DNA of 64,000 nucleotides from Armillaria gallica (lineage: Eukaryota > Basidiomycota > Agaricomycetes > Agaricales > Physalacriaceae): NCBI GenBank assembly GCA_037576215.1, contig JBANDB010000010.1, forward strand, positions 2,604,001 through 2,668,000, written 5' to 3'. How positions within the stretch are numbered: position 1 is the first letter of the stretch; every line of letters starts with the position of its first letter. The notes under the pieces were generated by a model. It searched no databases and was not told where the DNA came from. It was given only the letters and a program-made list of their open reading frames with translations. Made by a program: the position numbers and the translations under genes. Shown here piece after piece: positions 38,794 through 49,586 of this stretch.

Positions 38794-39499
38794 TCTCGCG
38801 CCGGCAGTGCTACCCATAGAGATATACATGGGATTCGGTAAACGGTTTCATGCAAATCAAGATACCTTATTGGAACGGTCTCACTGGGTCCGTATTCAAA
38901 GATAGCTACAGGACGACACTTCGTTATTCCTAAATATACATTAAAGCCTACTATGTACGACCGTTAATTAACCAATAATTATTTGTGATTGTGATTTCGC
39001 AGAACTTTTAGATAGGCGGAATGCGCTCATAAAATGAGATCAAGCTCTATGATGCGTTTTCGAGGTAGACTTTGTTTTTCCAGGGTCATGTCTCGGCCCT
39101 TAATACTCCTAGAGGGTGTCCGAGAACTCCTCTGGAATCCCGCGGTAAGGACGAGGAGATCATCTCTAGGGGTTAGTTCCCTTCGCTGTATTATCCTTGT
39201 TTTCCAGCCAGTATCCAACAGAAACTGGTGGCAATAGCCTACGAGACTCCTCCGTAATTGTGTGATTTTCAATGTCGCTTATCCTCGTAGTTATCATATT
39301 TTATTGGGTTCGCTACCGCCAACGTAAGAAGTCGTCGATGAAGTCCAAGACGCGCAACAGATTATTTGTCGCCCTCATTAGAGATGTTGAGCGAGGGGTA
39401 ATCCCAGCACTTACCAAAACCTGAGATAAATCATCTGTTGTACAATGCGAGACCTCATTTAGAAGCGAGAGCAGAAACAAGCCATTAGAGTTAGATTGA
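38794..39499. other. 3' flank of copy I
   Basis: No gene was recognised. A plus-strand open stretch at 39,034-39,237 lacks family resemblance. It lies where a type II 7TM gene would be expected in the paired units, but no trace of one was seen. Confidence 0.35.
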
Positions 39500-40432
39500 A
39501 AATCAGTAATTTAGTATCAACCATCTATTCTGGCATGAACTCGCAGGCATTACAACCGCAACAGCGCTTTTCCTCTCGAAAAAGAAGACTATCAAGAGCG
39601 GCCTATGGTGGTGCGACATCAGAACGCGTTGACGAGCATCCTTTGACCACGCTCCGCCTTCGGATCCTCCTCAAACCATTTCGTAGACTGGTCAAACCAC
39701 TGATAACAACAGTCCCCTTAGTAACCGATGATACCTGAAACGCGCTGCGCGCTCTGTTAAACAAATTGAGTGAGAAGAAAATACAAACTGCAAGAAGAAT
39801 AGTACCCTATCCCGAACCGCCCAACAAGTGACCTCCAATCCACCTTGTCCATGCTCCTTTCGAACTAAATCAAGGGCAGCCTTGATTCGTATCTCATATT
39901 CCGGTTGCCAAGCCCATATTCCTTCTTGAGATATCGGATCGACATATGAGGATAAGTATTTCCACTCTTCTGGAGTGAGCTGGCTAGCTTGAGCGGGACG
40001 TCGGGGTAAGAGATCCAGGAGGGCATTGAGCGCCTTCATTGATGCGGAGGAGTATAGGTCTGTCTCTTCTGTCGTCGGGCAGGTAGGATAATCCAGGTGG
40101 AATTTCTGCATCAATATAGTCCCCATTCTCTCCAATTCCCGCCTTCTCAAAGCCCTATCGTGGTTCACCATCCGGTTGTAGCACGTGTCCCAGAGCCAAG
40201 GAGAGACCTTATCCTTGACGAGCTGCTCTTTCTGGTCCAACGTCAAAGATTCATATTGGCGCACACCGTCTCTGAGGTCGGGTCGTTCATTGAGGAGCCC
40301 CTTCCTCTTGCACCACGCGATATAGTCGGTAGGGACTTCACATATCGTTTGGCCGTTGTATCTACCGAAGTTGAACGTGTATTAGGTATCGGCTTGGGTC
40401 TTTGACGACACTTTGGTGGGTGATTTTGGCAT
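39500..40432 (-). pseudogene. ExoX-C/DUF3820-like gene (copy 3)
   Basis: The start ATG at 40,432 is followed by a short basic leader, an in-frame TAA at 40,382-40,384, then YTFNFGRYNGQTICEVP, TDYIAWCKRKGLLNERPDL and a further open stretch of about 190 codons (ends 39,692) rich in charged residues and Trp. A last exon carries CYQWFDQSTKWFEED (near 39,690) after an intron, again with a TAA where copy 2 has CAG. The domain pattern is that of the small ExoX C-terminal/DUF3820 fold. The long open middle suggests that only a few substitutions separate it from a working gene, or that the two TAA codons lie in unrecognised introns. Confidence 0.45.
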
Positions 40433-40679
40433 GGTAGAGAGAGAAGATCATGACTTAGACAGTACAAGAGTGCGATCCACTGGCCATGTGATGTGCTATT
40501 GAATAAGAGAAACCCGAAACATGATCACGTCGATGCCCCTCAGAGACGTGCTCGGATAAAAAACTGGCGTTATATGTCCACTTCATCTCTCGCCATAGTC
40601 AATCCATAGCTAAACAAACGGCGCTCAACATCCATTCGTGGAATACTAAGGAAGAAACCCACTCATTATGCAGTTACTG

Positions 40680-42640
40680 TTATACCCTTGAGAATACTCT
40701 GCCATCAAACACCGTCTCCAGGATGAACCAGCCATCCGCCCAGAAAGTATCGGCTTTGACGAGCTTGATGTAGTCGTCCAGCAGCGTCGTGCCTTTCTGG
40801 TGCTCGGGCATGACATTCTTCACCTCGGGGAAATCAATACATGAAGGGAAAAGGATGTGGAACACTCACAACGTCTCTCCAGCTATAAAGCACAGACGAA
40901 GGAACTGGCGTCGCCCCTCATTTACGCATCACTTGGTACGTATCGCTGGAAGCTGATTATCCTAATTGCATCGTCTAGATCTTCTGTGGTAGTTGTATCG
41001 CCATCTCTACCATCGAAAGCAGTGACAGCGTCAACAACATTGTTCGTTGATTTCGAGACTGGCCGTAGTCGATGGCATACGTACGGGTATGCCGGAACTT
41101 GGCAATTTTGCGCGATGAGATAATCATATCCCAAGTCGAGGGAAGGATGTGATATTGTCTCGAAGTAGAAGAGCGGTGTGATAATATCGGCTTGTTCTTC
41201 CGAAAACCCCGGTGAAAGCCACGCGAGAGGTTGGTACAATCCCTGCAAATGATGACGTTCCGATCGAGCTTGACCTGGGAGGATTTCTCTTCAGGCGAGA
41301 GTAGAGAGTCCTTTCGGAAGGTATAGTCAATAACTTCCTGCTCGGCGAATGGCTCCCACACCTCAGAATGATATTTTCTTCTGTGATTCGATCAAAGTGG
41401 CTCGCGGTGACTGCTGCATTGGATGGTACGTGGATGATATTTTGGATGGGAGGGTGTTCGAAGGATTTAAGCACGTAAGGGAAGAGTGTAGCCGGAGTCA
41501 GAGTCTTGCAAGCACTGGAATAGGCAATCGGTAGTGACTGCCCCCAGCTTTGAGGCTGCTCGTGGTGCTCTGAAGATAACTGGGTGATCTTCCCTTCAGG
41601 CGTAGCTACGAAATCCGGTCTGTATCCAAGGTCGACAAGTTTCTCTTGGCTACTGGCAGGAAAATGAGGATAATCATCGAAACAATGGAAAGAACTCACG
41701 CATGGTGGCGATACCCTGTCAGCCTCTCTGTCCTTGTGAAGATGCGTTGGCGAAGGACGGGACAAGTACTCGCACACCCTCTGGGGAGGAGATGAATAAT
41801 CAAGGAGAGACGACAGTGGAGAGCCGGGATCACCTCTCACAATGCACCGTAAGGCATGATACCGATGGAATAATCGTGTTCGGTTCGTATTCACTGCAGC
41901 AGCTAAGCAAGGCCTGGCACATCTCCCGTGATCCCGCAACAGACAAGATCCCTTGGGGCGATACTTTCCGCTGTGATCTATAAAGTGGTCAGAGCAACGC
42001 GGAAGATAACAACCACACGGGACATACTCAAGAGTGTCATCGGAATGATGGCTGCTAACACCAGCGTGCCCACATCAGTTCGAGCGCAGTAGGGCACACG
42101 TTCAAGGTCCGTGATTGGGGACGTGCTAAGACGATAGTATCAGCCAGATTTCGGGAATTGAATACTTCGAGACTCACTGTCATCATGTACGCCGTGAGAA
42201 TATGCGCCATGAGAAGAAATAGTGATGTTTTCGTGACAGCCTATAGCAGATCTGCAGAGGCTTTGAGCAGGGAAATGAATACAAATGAAAACGACATACC
42301 CAAGCGGTCCTACTTTGAAGATTCCCAGGGTGCCCACAAATATTTTCCCTCGCAATCTTCCAGGCAGACAGAAGGTTTGAAGATTAGGACGGTTGGAAAG
42401 GCTTCGATAGCCGAACCAGATGCAGTAAGTAGGTCCAAAGGATCCAACGTTCGAATAAAGATCTATGCCATACATCCATATATCAAGAAGAAAGGCGCAT
42501 ACATCTACGTACTGAGAGAATAATATCCATCGGCATATCCAAGAAAGCGCCAATATCCCCTTGATGCTCTGTTTCGGCCTTGAAATCCGTAACTTCGAGT
42601 CCGAGGGACGCTCTCTCCATCATACGAAAGGATTTTACGC
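40680..42640 (-). pseudogene. F-box-like gene copy 7, decayed
   Basis: The first exon reads FLDMPMDIILS before a GTACGTAG donor. After the CATAG acceptor comes IFIRTLDPLDLLTA, an F-box start and middle in good agreement with copies 5 and 6. Downstream a 271-codon open frame (41,124-41,939) includes PPIQNII, but the neighbouring conserved segment EVIDYTFRKDSLLSPEEKSS is in another frame. The C-terminal block TLLDDYIKLVKADTFWADGW lies near 40,750. It is mixed open and broken, so I call it a pseudogene. It stands divergent to 7TM copy J. Confidence 0.42.
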
Positions 42641-43368
42641 GTCTTCATCGCGATAATAATCTCTGAGGGGCTGTCGGAAAGCAGGAATTGATTCAGTGAT
42701 TGTACGTCGCGAGAGGCGAGCGAGGCTCAGAAAGAGAGAACTTGTATCACATGATATGCCTCTTCGGCCATCAAATTTCAATTTCATAGTGCCGACCTGT
42801 GCCGAGTGCCGAGTGCCGACACCGTATCATAAACCCCATTGGCCATCCACCGCAATATTTAGCCCTCGTCACTGGGACCAAACGGAAACTTAAACTTGAT
42901 ATTGCGCTGCTACGTCTGCGTGTTACTCAACGTCCTGTAGCTTTACTTCACGACTCATTTCTTGATTTAGATGGTTGCTTGTCGTCTGCCCACAGCGCAA
43001 GGATAAGATCTGTCGGATGTCCAACTTTAACGAATCAATCAACTTCTAATTTATCGAGCACAGCGTAACTGAAATGTATTTTTATCATGAGGTATGTTCC
43101 ATATTTATTCTCTGGTTGCAATACATCAGAATTCCAAAAAATCTCTGAGACAGGTAACATGCGAAGGCTGTGAAACATGGGACAGATAACACTATTATTG
43201 TTCTGTACGCGTAATTTCTTCACTGCCCACTTTGTCCCGAGGTCAACGCACTGAGGCATATTGAGTACTTCTCTGATATTCTCCGGCTTACGACGTCCAT
43301 CAAATCTTTCAGAAGCTAGGTATATGAGGCAATAAACACACCTCTTTACTCACATACTTGCCTTTACG
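42641..43368. other. Divergent intergenic region before 7TM copy J
   Basis: It contains the CACATGATATGCC block that also precedes F-box copies 1, 2 and others (about 4590, 10,430 and 12,710), a candidate conserved promoter element. No exon is visible. Confidence 0.4.
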
Positions 43369-44613
43369 ATGGAAACTTCACCGCCTGACCTTTGCCAAAA
43401 CGATAAGAATATCATTTTTTATCAGCTAGACCTGAATCTGAACCGTTTGATCCTGCAAGCATTGTTGCACGGTGAGGACATTCCGTATTCCTGAAATGTT
43501 TCCTTGAAAGCTTCCTTTGCAGGTCTGTACACTGGGATTGTAGCGGTTACTCTGTGGAATATATGTACGTCAACTACTTATTATCGGGATAAGGAAATTC
43601 ATTGAACTTTCCATACAGTCACTGCTCCCAAGCATTTACGAAGTACATTCCTGCGTACGATCATCTTCATGCTTTATGTTCTCTCGACGATATCACTCGC
43701 GATGTCGTGGGCATTTGGGCACCGGGCGTTCATTCGTTACGGCAAAAATTATTACTACACTGTCTTCGCAGCGCTTGTGGACTATAGCCCGTGGTGGAGA
43801 GCAAACTACGTCGTTGGCGATGTCACTGGTGGTATAAGCACATTTCTTGTCGACATAACCATTGTACGTGATCTCATTTATTCCAGTCAATCGTGAAGAG
43901 GTTAATGTACTGTAGATATGGCGTTGTTGGAGACTCTGGAATCGTCAGTGGAGAGCGATTTTCGTACCAATGCTATGTGCTGTCGCAGGAACAGGTTAGC
44001 CACTTCCTCGTCTTCTAGAGCCCCCCTCACTAGTGTCCCAGTCACAAAGAGCATGCAAATCCGTACTAATCTGCATGATGCTATAGACAATGTCAGCAAG
44101 ACCAATGTTTTCGAAGTGGATATCAACTGGGCGTTAATCTACATCTTATTGACCCTTGCGATAGCCCTCCTATGCACGTTCTTGATTATTTACCGCATCC
44201 TTCGGCACGCACCAGAAATGGCCACTTCCCGCAAAATCATCGCAATGTTGATTGAGTCGCTAGCGGTGTATTCGCTTTCCTTAATCATTTACATTGCACT
44301 TGTATCGATGAATCTGAAAGCCAGCTACTACGCCGATACCATTGCTGCTTACATCAGGGTAATGTTACGTCGCTCTGTCTTTATCTAATGGTCTAATATC
44401 TACAAGGCGATCGCCCCGACTCTCCTAGTCGGACGTGTCTCGGCCTACGCTACTACGATCTCGGCGCGACAAAAGATGGTCGCTATGTGGGAGAACCACC
44501 CACCATTGGTCGGCTGTTTTAGGGAAGAAGACATCAATAACAGCAGCGGATGCCATTGTCTGGAGGATGGTCATCAAAAGTCGTCGGGATCGTCGGGCAA
44601 GGAGACTGTATGA
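43369..44613 (+). CDS. 7-transmembrane protein, copy J (tail type I)
   Basis: Exons 43369-43471, 43523-43564, 43619-43863, 43916-43994, 44042-44358 and 44407-44613 join in one open frame of about 330 residues. Exon 3 has one extra Tyr codon relative to copy I. IWRCWRLWN, APTLLVGRVSAYA and PLVGCFREED are present. All introns are GT-AG. It is tail to tail with the truncated copy K. Confidence 0.85.
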
Positions 44614-44772
44614 TCTCGCGTGGGCAGTGTTACTCATAGAGATATAACTGGGATACGGTAGATGATTTCCCGTGAATCTGGAATCCTCGTTAATTAAAGA
44701 TGTTTGGATAGCTAGAGGACAATAATTATAGTCCAGCTCAGGATCTTGTAACTAATATTCGGGAGGGCTTTC

Positions 44773-45021
44773 ATGGTAAGCTCGGATCTATCATCTCCCC
44801 ACATTGATGCCGACGTGAATCCAGACGAGGAATTACTAGTTTCCATACATGACCATCGTAACTTGGTCATTGTATTTCTCGAACTGTCCCCACGAGATAT
44901 AGCAGGTTGGTACCGAACTCCCAAGCTCTTACAGCTCGAATTGAACTGCTGTGGCTGGGAAATAATCTGGTATATATATCGCATCGTGTCCTGTACATTA
45001 GCTAAAACTGGCACTGCATAA
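44773..45021 (+). CDS. Small hypothetical reading frame, 82 codons
   Basis: It starts MVSSDLSSPH, contains an acidic NPDEELL segment and ends in a hydrophobic, Tyr/Ile-rich stretch. A broken homologue follows copy F (23,917), and the small exon after copy H starts in a similar way. A possible donor lies within it (near 44,905), so the true gene may be spliced. Its position between the stop codons of J and K makes it either an independent short gene or 3' flank. No function is proposed. Confidence 0.22.
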   Translation: MVSSDLSSPHIDADVNPDEELLVSIHDHRNLVIVFLELSPRDIAGWYRTPKLLQLELNCCGWEIIWYIYRIVSCTLAKTGTA

Positions 45022-45089
45022 GAGTCCGGGCATATGTTTAATAGACATCTGCATCAGAGTGAAACAAATCCACGACGACGGATGTGAAT

Positions 45090-45773
45090 TCATACAACTT
45101 CGGTCATGCCAACTCCACAGTGAGATCTTAGGCAGTTCGGGTCACCGACGTCGTCACAGCTGCCTTCCTCCATCCGCTGAAAACAAATTTCCGATAAATG
45201 TCTGGATATCTGCTCTTCGTTACTACAACTGGAGTTCGACCTGGCCGCCACATGTAGCATCAGGAGCGTCGGTGCGATGGCCTACCATACAATGAGGAAA
45301 CAATCAGACATTAAGCAAAACTTAATCCGGAGATCTCCTGACCTTAACGTACGCCGCAAAAGTGTCTGCATAATCAGCAGCCGTCATATTCCTCGCCACA
45401 AGTGCCAGGTACACGATCAGTGCCAGTGTATAAATCGCAGAGGACTTAATCAGAGCAAAAATGATGCTTCTGAAGAGTGATAACCTATGTGTGAAGTGGA
45501 CGATGCGATAAACAATCAAGACCGTGCAAATAACCGTTGCATTCAAGGTTAGCAGGATGTAGATCAGTGACCAGTCGATTTGCACTGCAAAAACTTCGGT
45601 CTTACTAATATCATGCATAACATTGTGGAAAGCGCTGAGGATTTGGATGACCTTCATGACTGAGATACTCAGGGACAGGAATATTTGTGCAATGAAGAGA
45701 CTCACCAGTTCCAGCTATAGCACAAATAATCGGCAGGAAAACAATTGGCCACTGACGATCCCAGAGCACCCAG
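45090..45773 (-). pseudogene. 7-transmembrane protein, copy K (tail type II), truncated by LTR
   Basis: Exon 6 (45090-45281), exon 5 (45343-45659) and 68 of the expected 79 bases of exon 4 (45706-45773) are present and open. The exon-5 donor is GTCAGG. At 45,774 the sequence changes to the retroelement terminus TGTTATGG, removing the first 11 bases of exon 4 and everything upstream. Exons 1-3 are not found on the far side of the element. The tail is close to that of copy G. Confidence 0.85.
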
Positions 45774-46117
45774 TGTTATGGTTGGACTTGGGAATAACAA
45801 TACAAGGCGACCTAAGGCTGCTTCGCATTTGGGCAGTCACCTAAGGTACCATTGATTGCTACAGTGAGGCAGTATAACACTTAGACTCTCAGCAAGCGAT
45901 AAGAGTAAAGTCCAGGGTGTGTATAAACTTAGCTCAAAGCTAGGGTACATGGCTTTGAGTAGTGCTACTTATATACTAGTTCGATCATATCTAATAATAG
46001 CCAAGAAAAAGGAAAAGTTGTATGATACTTGTCACGTAGGTTCTTGCTGGTAACTGCATGGTACTGCTGAGGTGCTGAGGTGAGATAAGATAAGGGAAAA
46101 ATGGAAAAATCATAACA
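45774..46117 (-). repeat. LTR of the gypsy element (3' LTR)
   Basis: 344 bases, beginning TGTTATGG and ending TCATAACA, so both ends carry the TG...CA with a 7-bp inverted TGTTATG/CATAACA. It abuts the polypurine tract on its inner side and exon 4 of 7TM copy K on its outer side. Confidence 0.75.
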
Positions 46118-46130
46118 TTACCCCCTCGTT
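46118..46130 (-). other. Polypurine tract
   Basis: On the element strand the sequence AACGAGGGGGTAA lies immediately before the LTR start TGTTATGA, as expected for the plus-strand priming site. Confidence 0.65.
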
Positions 46131-46178
46131 AAGGCAGGCGTCCCAACTGCTAGTATGCCTGAGTTCCTATCTGTTTGT

Positions 46179-46634
46179 CTACGGGATGTTGTCTGGTTCG
46201 AATGGTGATTTCATGTCCATGGAGGGATCATCATTCCCTCCTAGCCAGTTGTAGGCGTCTTCATTGAAGTTGTCATCTCCTGGTGTGTTACTTTGGACAT
46301 TACTCCAGTATTCCTCCACAAGCTCGTGCCATACTGCCATATCTGGGTTCTTTACCCACTTCTGCTTTCTGTCGATGCACTGGGTGAGGTAGGAGAAGTA
46401 GCTGTCTTTGTACTTGGCATCTACAATCATGGATATGCATTTGTTTTCTTTTGGTGTTGTGATTTTGGATGAGTCCACGCCACGTATAGCATTGTGGCAT
46501 TCTTTGTACTCCTCTATCGCTTCTTGGGCATGTTCCATGTCTTCTTCCCATACCCAAGAGTTGTGCTCACGGGTCCATCCTTTCCATTTGATGAAGTAGT
46601 CAGTGACCATCCTGGACTTCTGTCCACATCTCCC
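46179..46634 (-). pseudogene. Chromodomain at the C-terminus of gypsy integrase
   Basis: Residues YFIKWKGWTREHNSWVWEED and EHAQEAIEEYKE reproduce the chromodomain pattern (YxVKWKGYxxxxxTWEPxxxL..A...I..Y). In chromoviruses this domain directs integration to chromatin with particular histone marks. It is separated from the integrase by TGA codons at 46,635 and further right. An acidic tail follows to the stop at 46,179. Confidence 0.8.
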
Positions 46635-48125
46635 TCATACTTGTTGTGGTTGAGAGTCAAGGACTTCTTTGACCTCATATTCCTCCTTGTCTTCGATGAG
46701 ATCTGGGGGTGGAGGCGGTGGCAATTCCTGGTTCAGGAATGCCAGCGGTGTGTATGGGGTTAGGAGTTTTTTGTTGAAGTGTGGATGGATCTTCCAGTGG
46801 GGCAGCAGCTTGAGTTTGAATGTGCTGGCACCTGCCTTTTCGAGGATCAAGAAGGGGCCAACGTGTTTATCATCAAGCTTCTTCTTGGGTCATGGCAGAT
46901 GCAGGTTTGTTGTGTCTAGCCATACTCAGTCTCCGATTTGGTAGTTACATGAGCTGCGCTTTCCCTTGTCATACTGTTTCTTCATCCTGTTTGTGGCTTC
47001 TTCGAGTGTGGCCTTGGTCTCTTTGTGTACAGCAGTCATGTTTTTGATGAAGTCCATGGTGGTCGGGTTTTCGAACGGTGTGGATCGGTGAGAATCTGGG
47101 AGGACTCATGGGTTGTGGCCATAGAGGACCATGAAGGGGCTCTTGCCGGTGGCACTATGGACTTGGTTGTTGTGGGCGAACTCTGCAAGGGGTAGCCAAT
47201 CGGCCCAGTCGGTCTGTTGGTGATTGACAAAGATTTGTAGGTATTTCTCAATCTCCTGGTTGACTCATTCCATCTGAGGGTGGAAGGCTGTGGATGCATT
47301 AGGTGTAATGTTGAGCATCCAATAGAGTTCCTTCATGAATTTTGAGACAAACTGCAGGCCATGGTCTGAGATGACTACTTGGGGCATTCCATGGTGCACA
47401 TATACATGGTCTTGGAGGATTTGGGCCCATCCTTCTGCTGACAGTTCAGTGTTACAGGCAACAGGAATGATCACCTTTGAGAAATGGTCCATGATGATGA
47501 GCATCGTGTCATGGCTGTTAGAGTCGGGTAGACCAGTGATCATGTCTACGGAGATATGAGTCCATGGGCCTTCTGGTATGGCATTCGGATGGAGAGGAGC
47601 CACCTTGGCTTGCATGCTTGACTTCATTCGCTGGCATGTTTCACAGCCCTTAATGTAGGCTTTGACATCCTTTTTCAGTTTTGGCCACCAGTACTCATGG
47701 AGCACTAGCTCCTTTGTCTTCTCGATACCTGTATGGCCAGCAGTGATGTGGTTGTGGAACTGGGAGATGATTTTGCCTCGTAATGTCTTCTTGTGGGGCA
47801 TGTATATGTGTCTGTCATAGTAGAGGATCCCTTCCTTGCGGGATACTCCTTGCTTGTGGTTGAGGGATGTGGCAGTGCCCTTGTCCCACAACTCTTCTTG
47901 TTGGATTGCTTCTTCGATTTGTTGATGTACGTCTGTGGTTGTGGGCATAATCATGGCCCAGAAATGGTGAGGGGCAATGATGATGATGTCACCATTGTCA
48001 TTCTTTCCCTGGTCATGGTCGTTGCGTTGAGAAAGCAAGTCAGCCTTCATGTTCTGGGCACCGGGTTTATGGTGGAGTGTGAAGTGGTATTCTGTGAGCT
48101 CTGTCACCCAGTGGGCTTGTCGTCA
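46635..48125 (-). pseudogene. Integrase of the gypsy element
   Basis: The zinc-binding HHCC segment is visible (HNHITAGHTGIEKTKELV ... CETCQRMK). It is followed by the catalytic core with SVDMITGLPD (first Asp), ISDHGLQF (second Asp) and HPQME-VNQEIE (Glu). TGA codons interrupt at 47,265, 47,106, 46,926 and 46,890, with homology continuing in the same frame across each. The region between 46,640 and 46,850 contains the usual HPHFNKKLLTPY segment before the chromodomain. Confidence 0.8.
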
Positions 48126-48548
48126 ATTCAGCTTCTGGAGAAGTCAGAAATACTGGAGGTTCTGATGATCCATCCAGATTTCTATGTCTTTTGCGGCGCC
48201 CATGAGGTAGTGGTGCCATTTGGAAAGTGTGAGCATGATTGTGAGCAATTCCTTGTCATAGATTTCATAGTTCTGTTCTGTTGTGCTGAGTGCCTTAGAC
48301 ATGAAGGCCACTGGGTGCCAGACTCCATTCTGTTGTTGGCTGAGGACAGCACTGACTGCTCCTTCACTGGTGTCGGCTTTGACTCGGAATGGGTCATCGT
48401 CATTCAGGATGGTGAGGATAATGTCCTCAGCCATGCGTTGCTTCAGTTCCTGGAACACCTTCTCCTGAGCATCTCCCCACATCCATTTGGCGTTGCCTGT
48501 CAGCTGGGTGAGCGGGCGGACAATCTTTGAATACATCTTGATGAATTT
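48123..48548 (-). pseudogene. RNase H domain of the gypsy element
   Basis: It reads KADTSEGAVSAVLSQ, then SKALSTTEQNYEIYDKELL and MDHQNLQYF, the conserved blocks of the Ty3/gypsy RNase H. The first block has Thr-Ser where DAS is usual. TGA stops lie at 48,144 and 48,123, both in the QYF-xxQKLN-RQA segment. Confidence 0.8.
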
Positions 48549-49370
48549 TCAGTAGAAGTTGGTGAAGCCTAAGAACAATTGGAGTTCCTTATTCTTCTTG
48601 GGTGCTGGCCATTCTGAGATGCCGGTGATCTTGATGGGGTCCATTCGGATGGAGTCCTGGCTAATGATAATGCTGAGATATTCCGTTTTGAGTACTTCAA
48701 ATTTGCACTTCTCTGCCTTGAGGAAGAGCTTGTTCTCGTGAAGGCATTGGAGCACGCGCTTCATGATTTGTCGGTGTTCATTCAGGTCCTTTGAGAAGAT
48801 CAGGATGTCATTGAGATAGATCGTGACCTTCCCTTCTCCGATCAGGTCATGGAATATGTCGTTCATCATCCATTGGAATGTAGTGGGGGAGTTGGTGAGT
48901 CCAAAGAACATGACTGTTGGTTCAAAGAGTCCCTAATTCATGCGGAATGTGGCCTTTTCCTTGTGGCCTTCCTTGATTCAGACATTGTTGTACCCCCAAC
49001 AGACGTTGAGTTTTGTAAAGTACTTGGCACCGCAAAGCTTGTCAATGAGTTTGGAGATGAGTGGTAATGGATATCAATTCTTGATGGTCATCTCATTGAG
49101 CTTTTGGTAATTCTGTACTGGTCGAAGCGTGCCATCTTTCTTTTTAACGAAGAAGAAGGAGGAAGCAAATGGAGATTTGGAGGGATGAATGTGTCCAGAC
49201 TCCAGGTTCTCGTCAAGGAACTTGTCGAGCTGTTCCTGTTCATTTTGGTTCAGGGGGTAGACCTTGCAGTCCAAGGTCAATTTCACATTGGGGACAAGCT
49301 CAATGGTGTGGTTCCAAGGTTTTCATTCAGGGAGTTCGTTGAAGTTCTCTTTGGCAAATAGATCACGGAA
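48549..49370 (-). pseudogene. Reverse transcriptase of the gypsy element
   Basis: It shows [49 protein letters not shown] and the active-site box as YLNDILIF. The first Asp of the usual YxDD is Asn (codon at 48,810-48,812), which should abolish polymerase activity. Stops are TGA at 49,323, 49,074 and 48,549 and TAG at 48,933. Confidence 0.85.
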
Positions 49371-49586
49371 GGAGTGGTAGTGCTCTGGTATCATCTCTTC
49401 AAAGGTTTTCCTGGGCTTGTCGGCCTTAGCCTTGGCTGCAAGGTTGTTGGCATGATGCATGGCACAGATGACTAATTCTTCTTCCATGCAGATAGCAAGG
49501 ATGGTGTCGCTGTCTTCCAGTTCTTCGTCCCAACGGTCATCTGGATCGCTATCAGGGAGCTTGAGGTGATTCTTGACACACTGGCA

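Noticed and set aside
41124..41939. Single 271-codon open frame on the minus strand as an independent gene
   Set aside because: It joins F-box family segments (PPIQNII) with out-of-frame sequence from neighbouring conserved blocks. Other copies show the conserved segments in different frames, so the long frame is partly accidental.
636..45773. 7TM genes as STE3-type pheromone receptors of a mating locus
   Set aside because: The exon pattern, WRCW box and APTLLVGR tail fit the general basidiomycete 7TM family, not STE3. No pheromone precursor with a CaaX end was recognised nearby.
47793..48530. 245-codon plus-strand frame across the gypsy element
   Set aside because: It is antisense to clear RNase H and integrase sequence, and its Val/Cys/His-rich content has no family resemblance.
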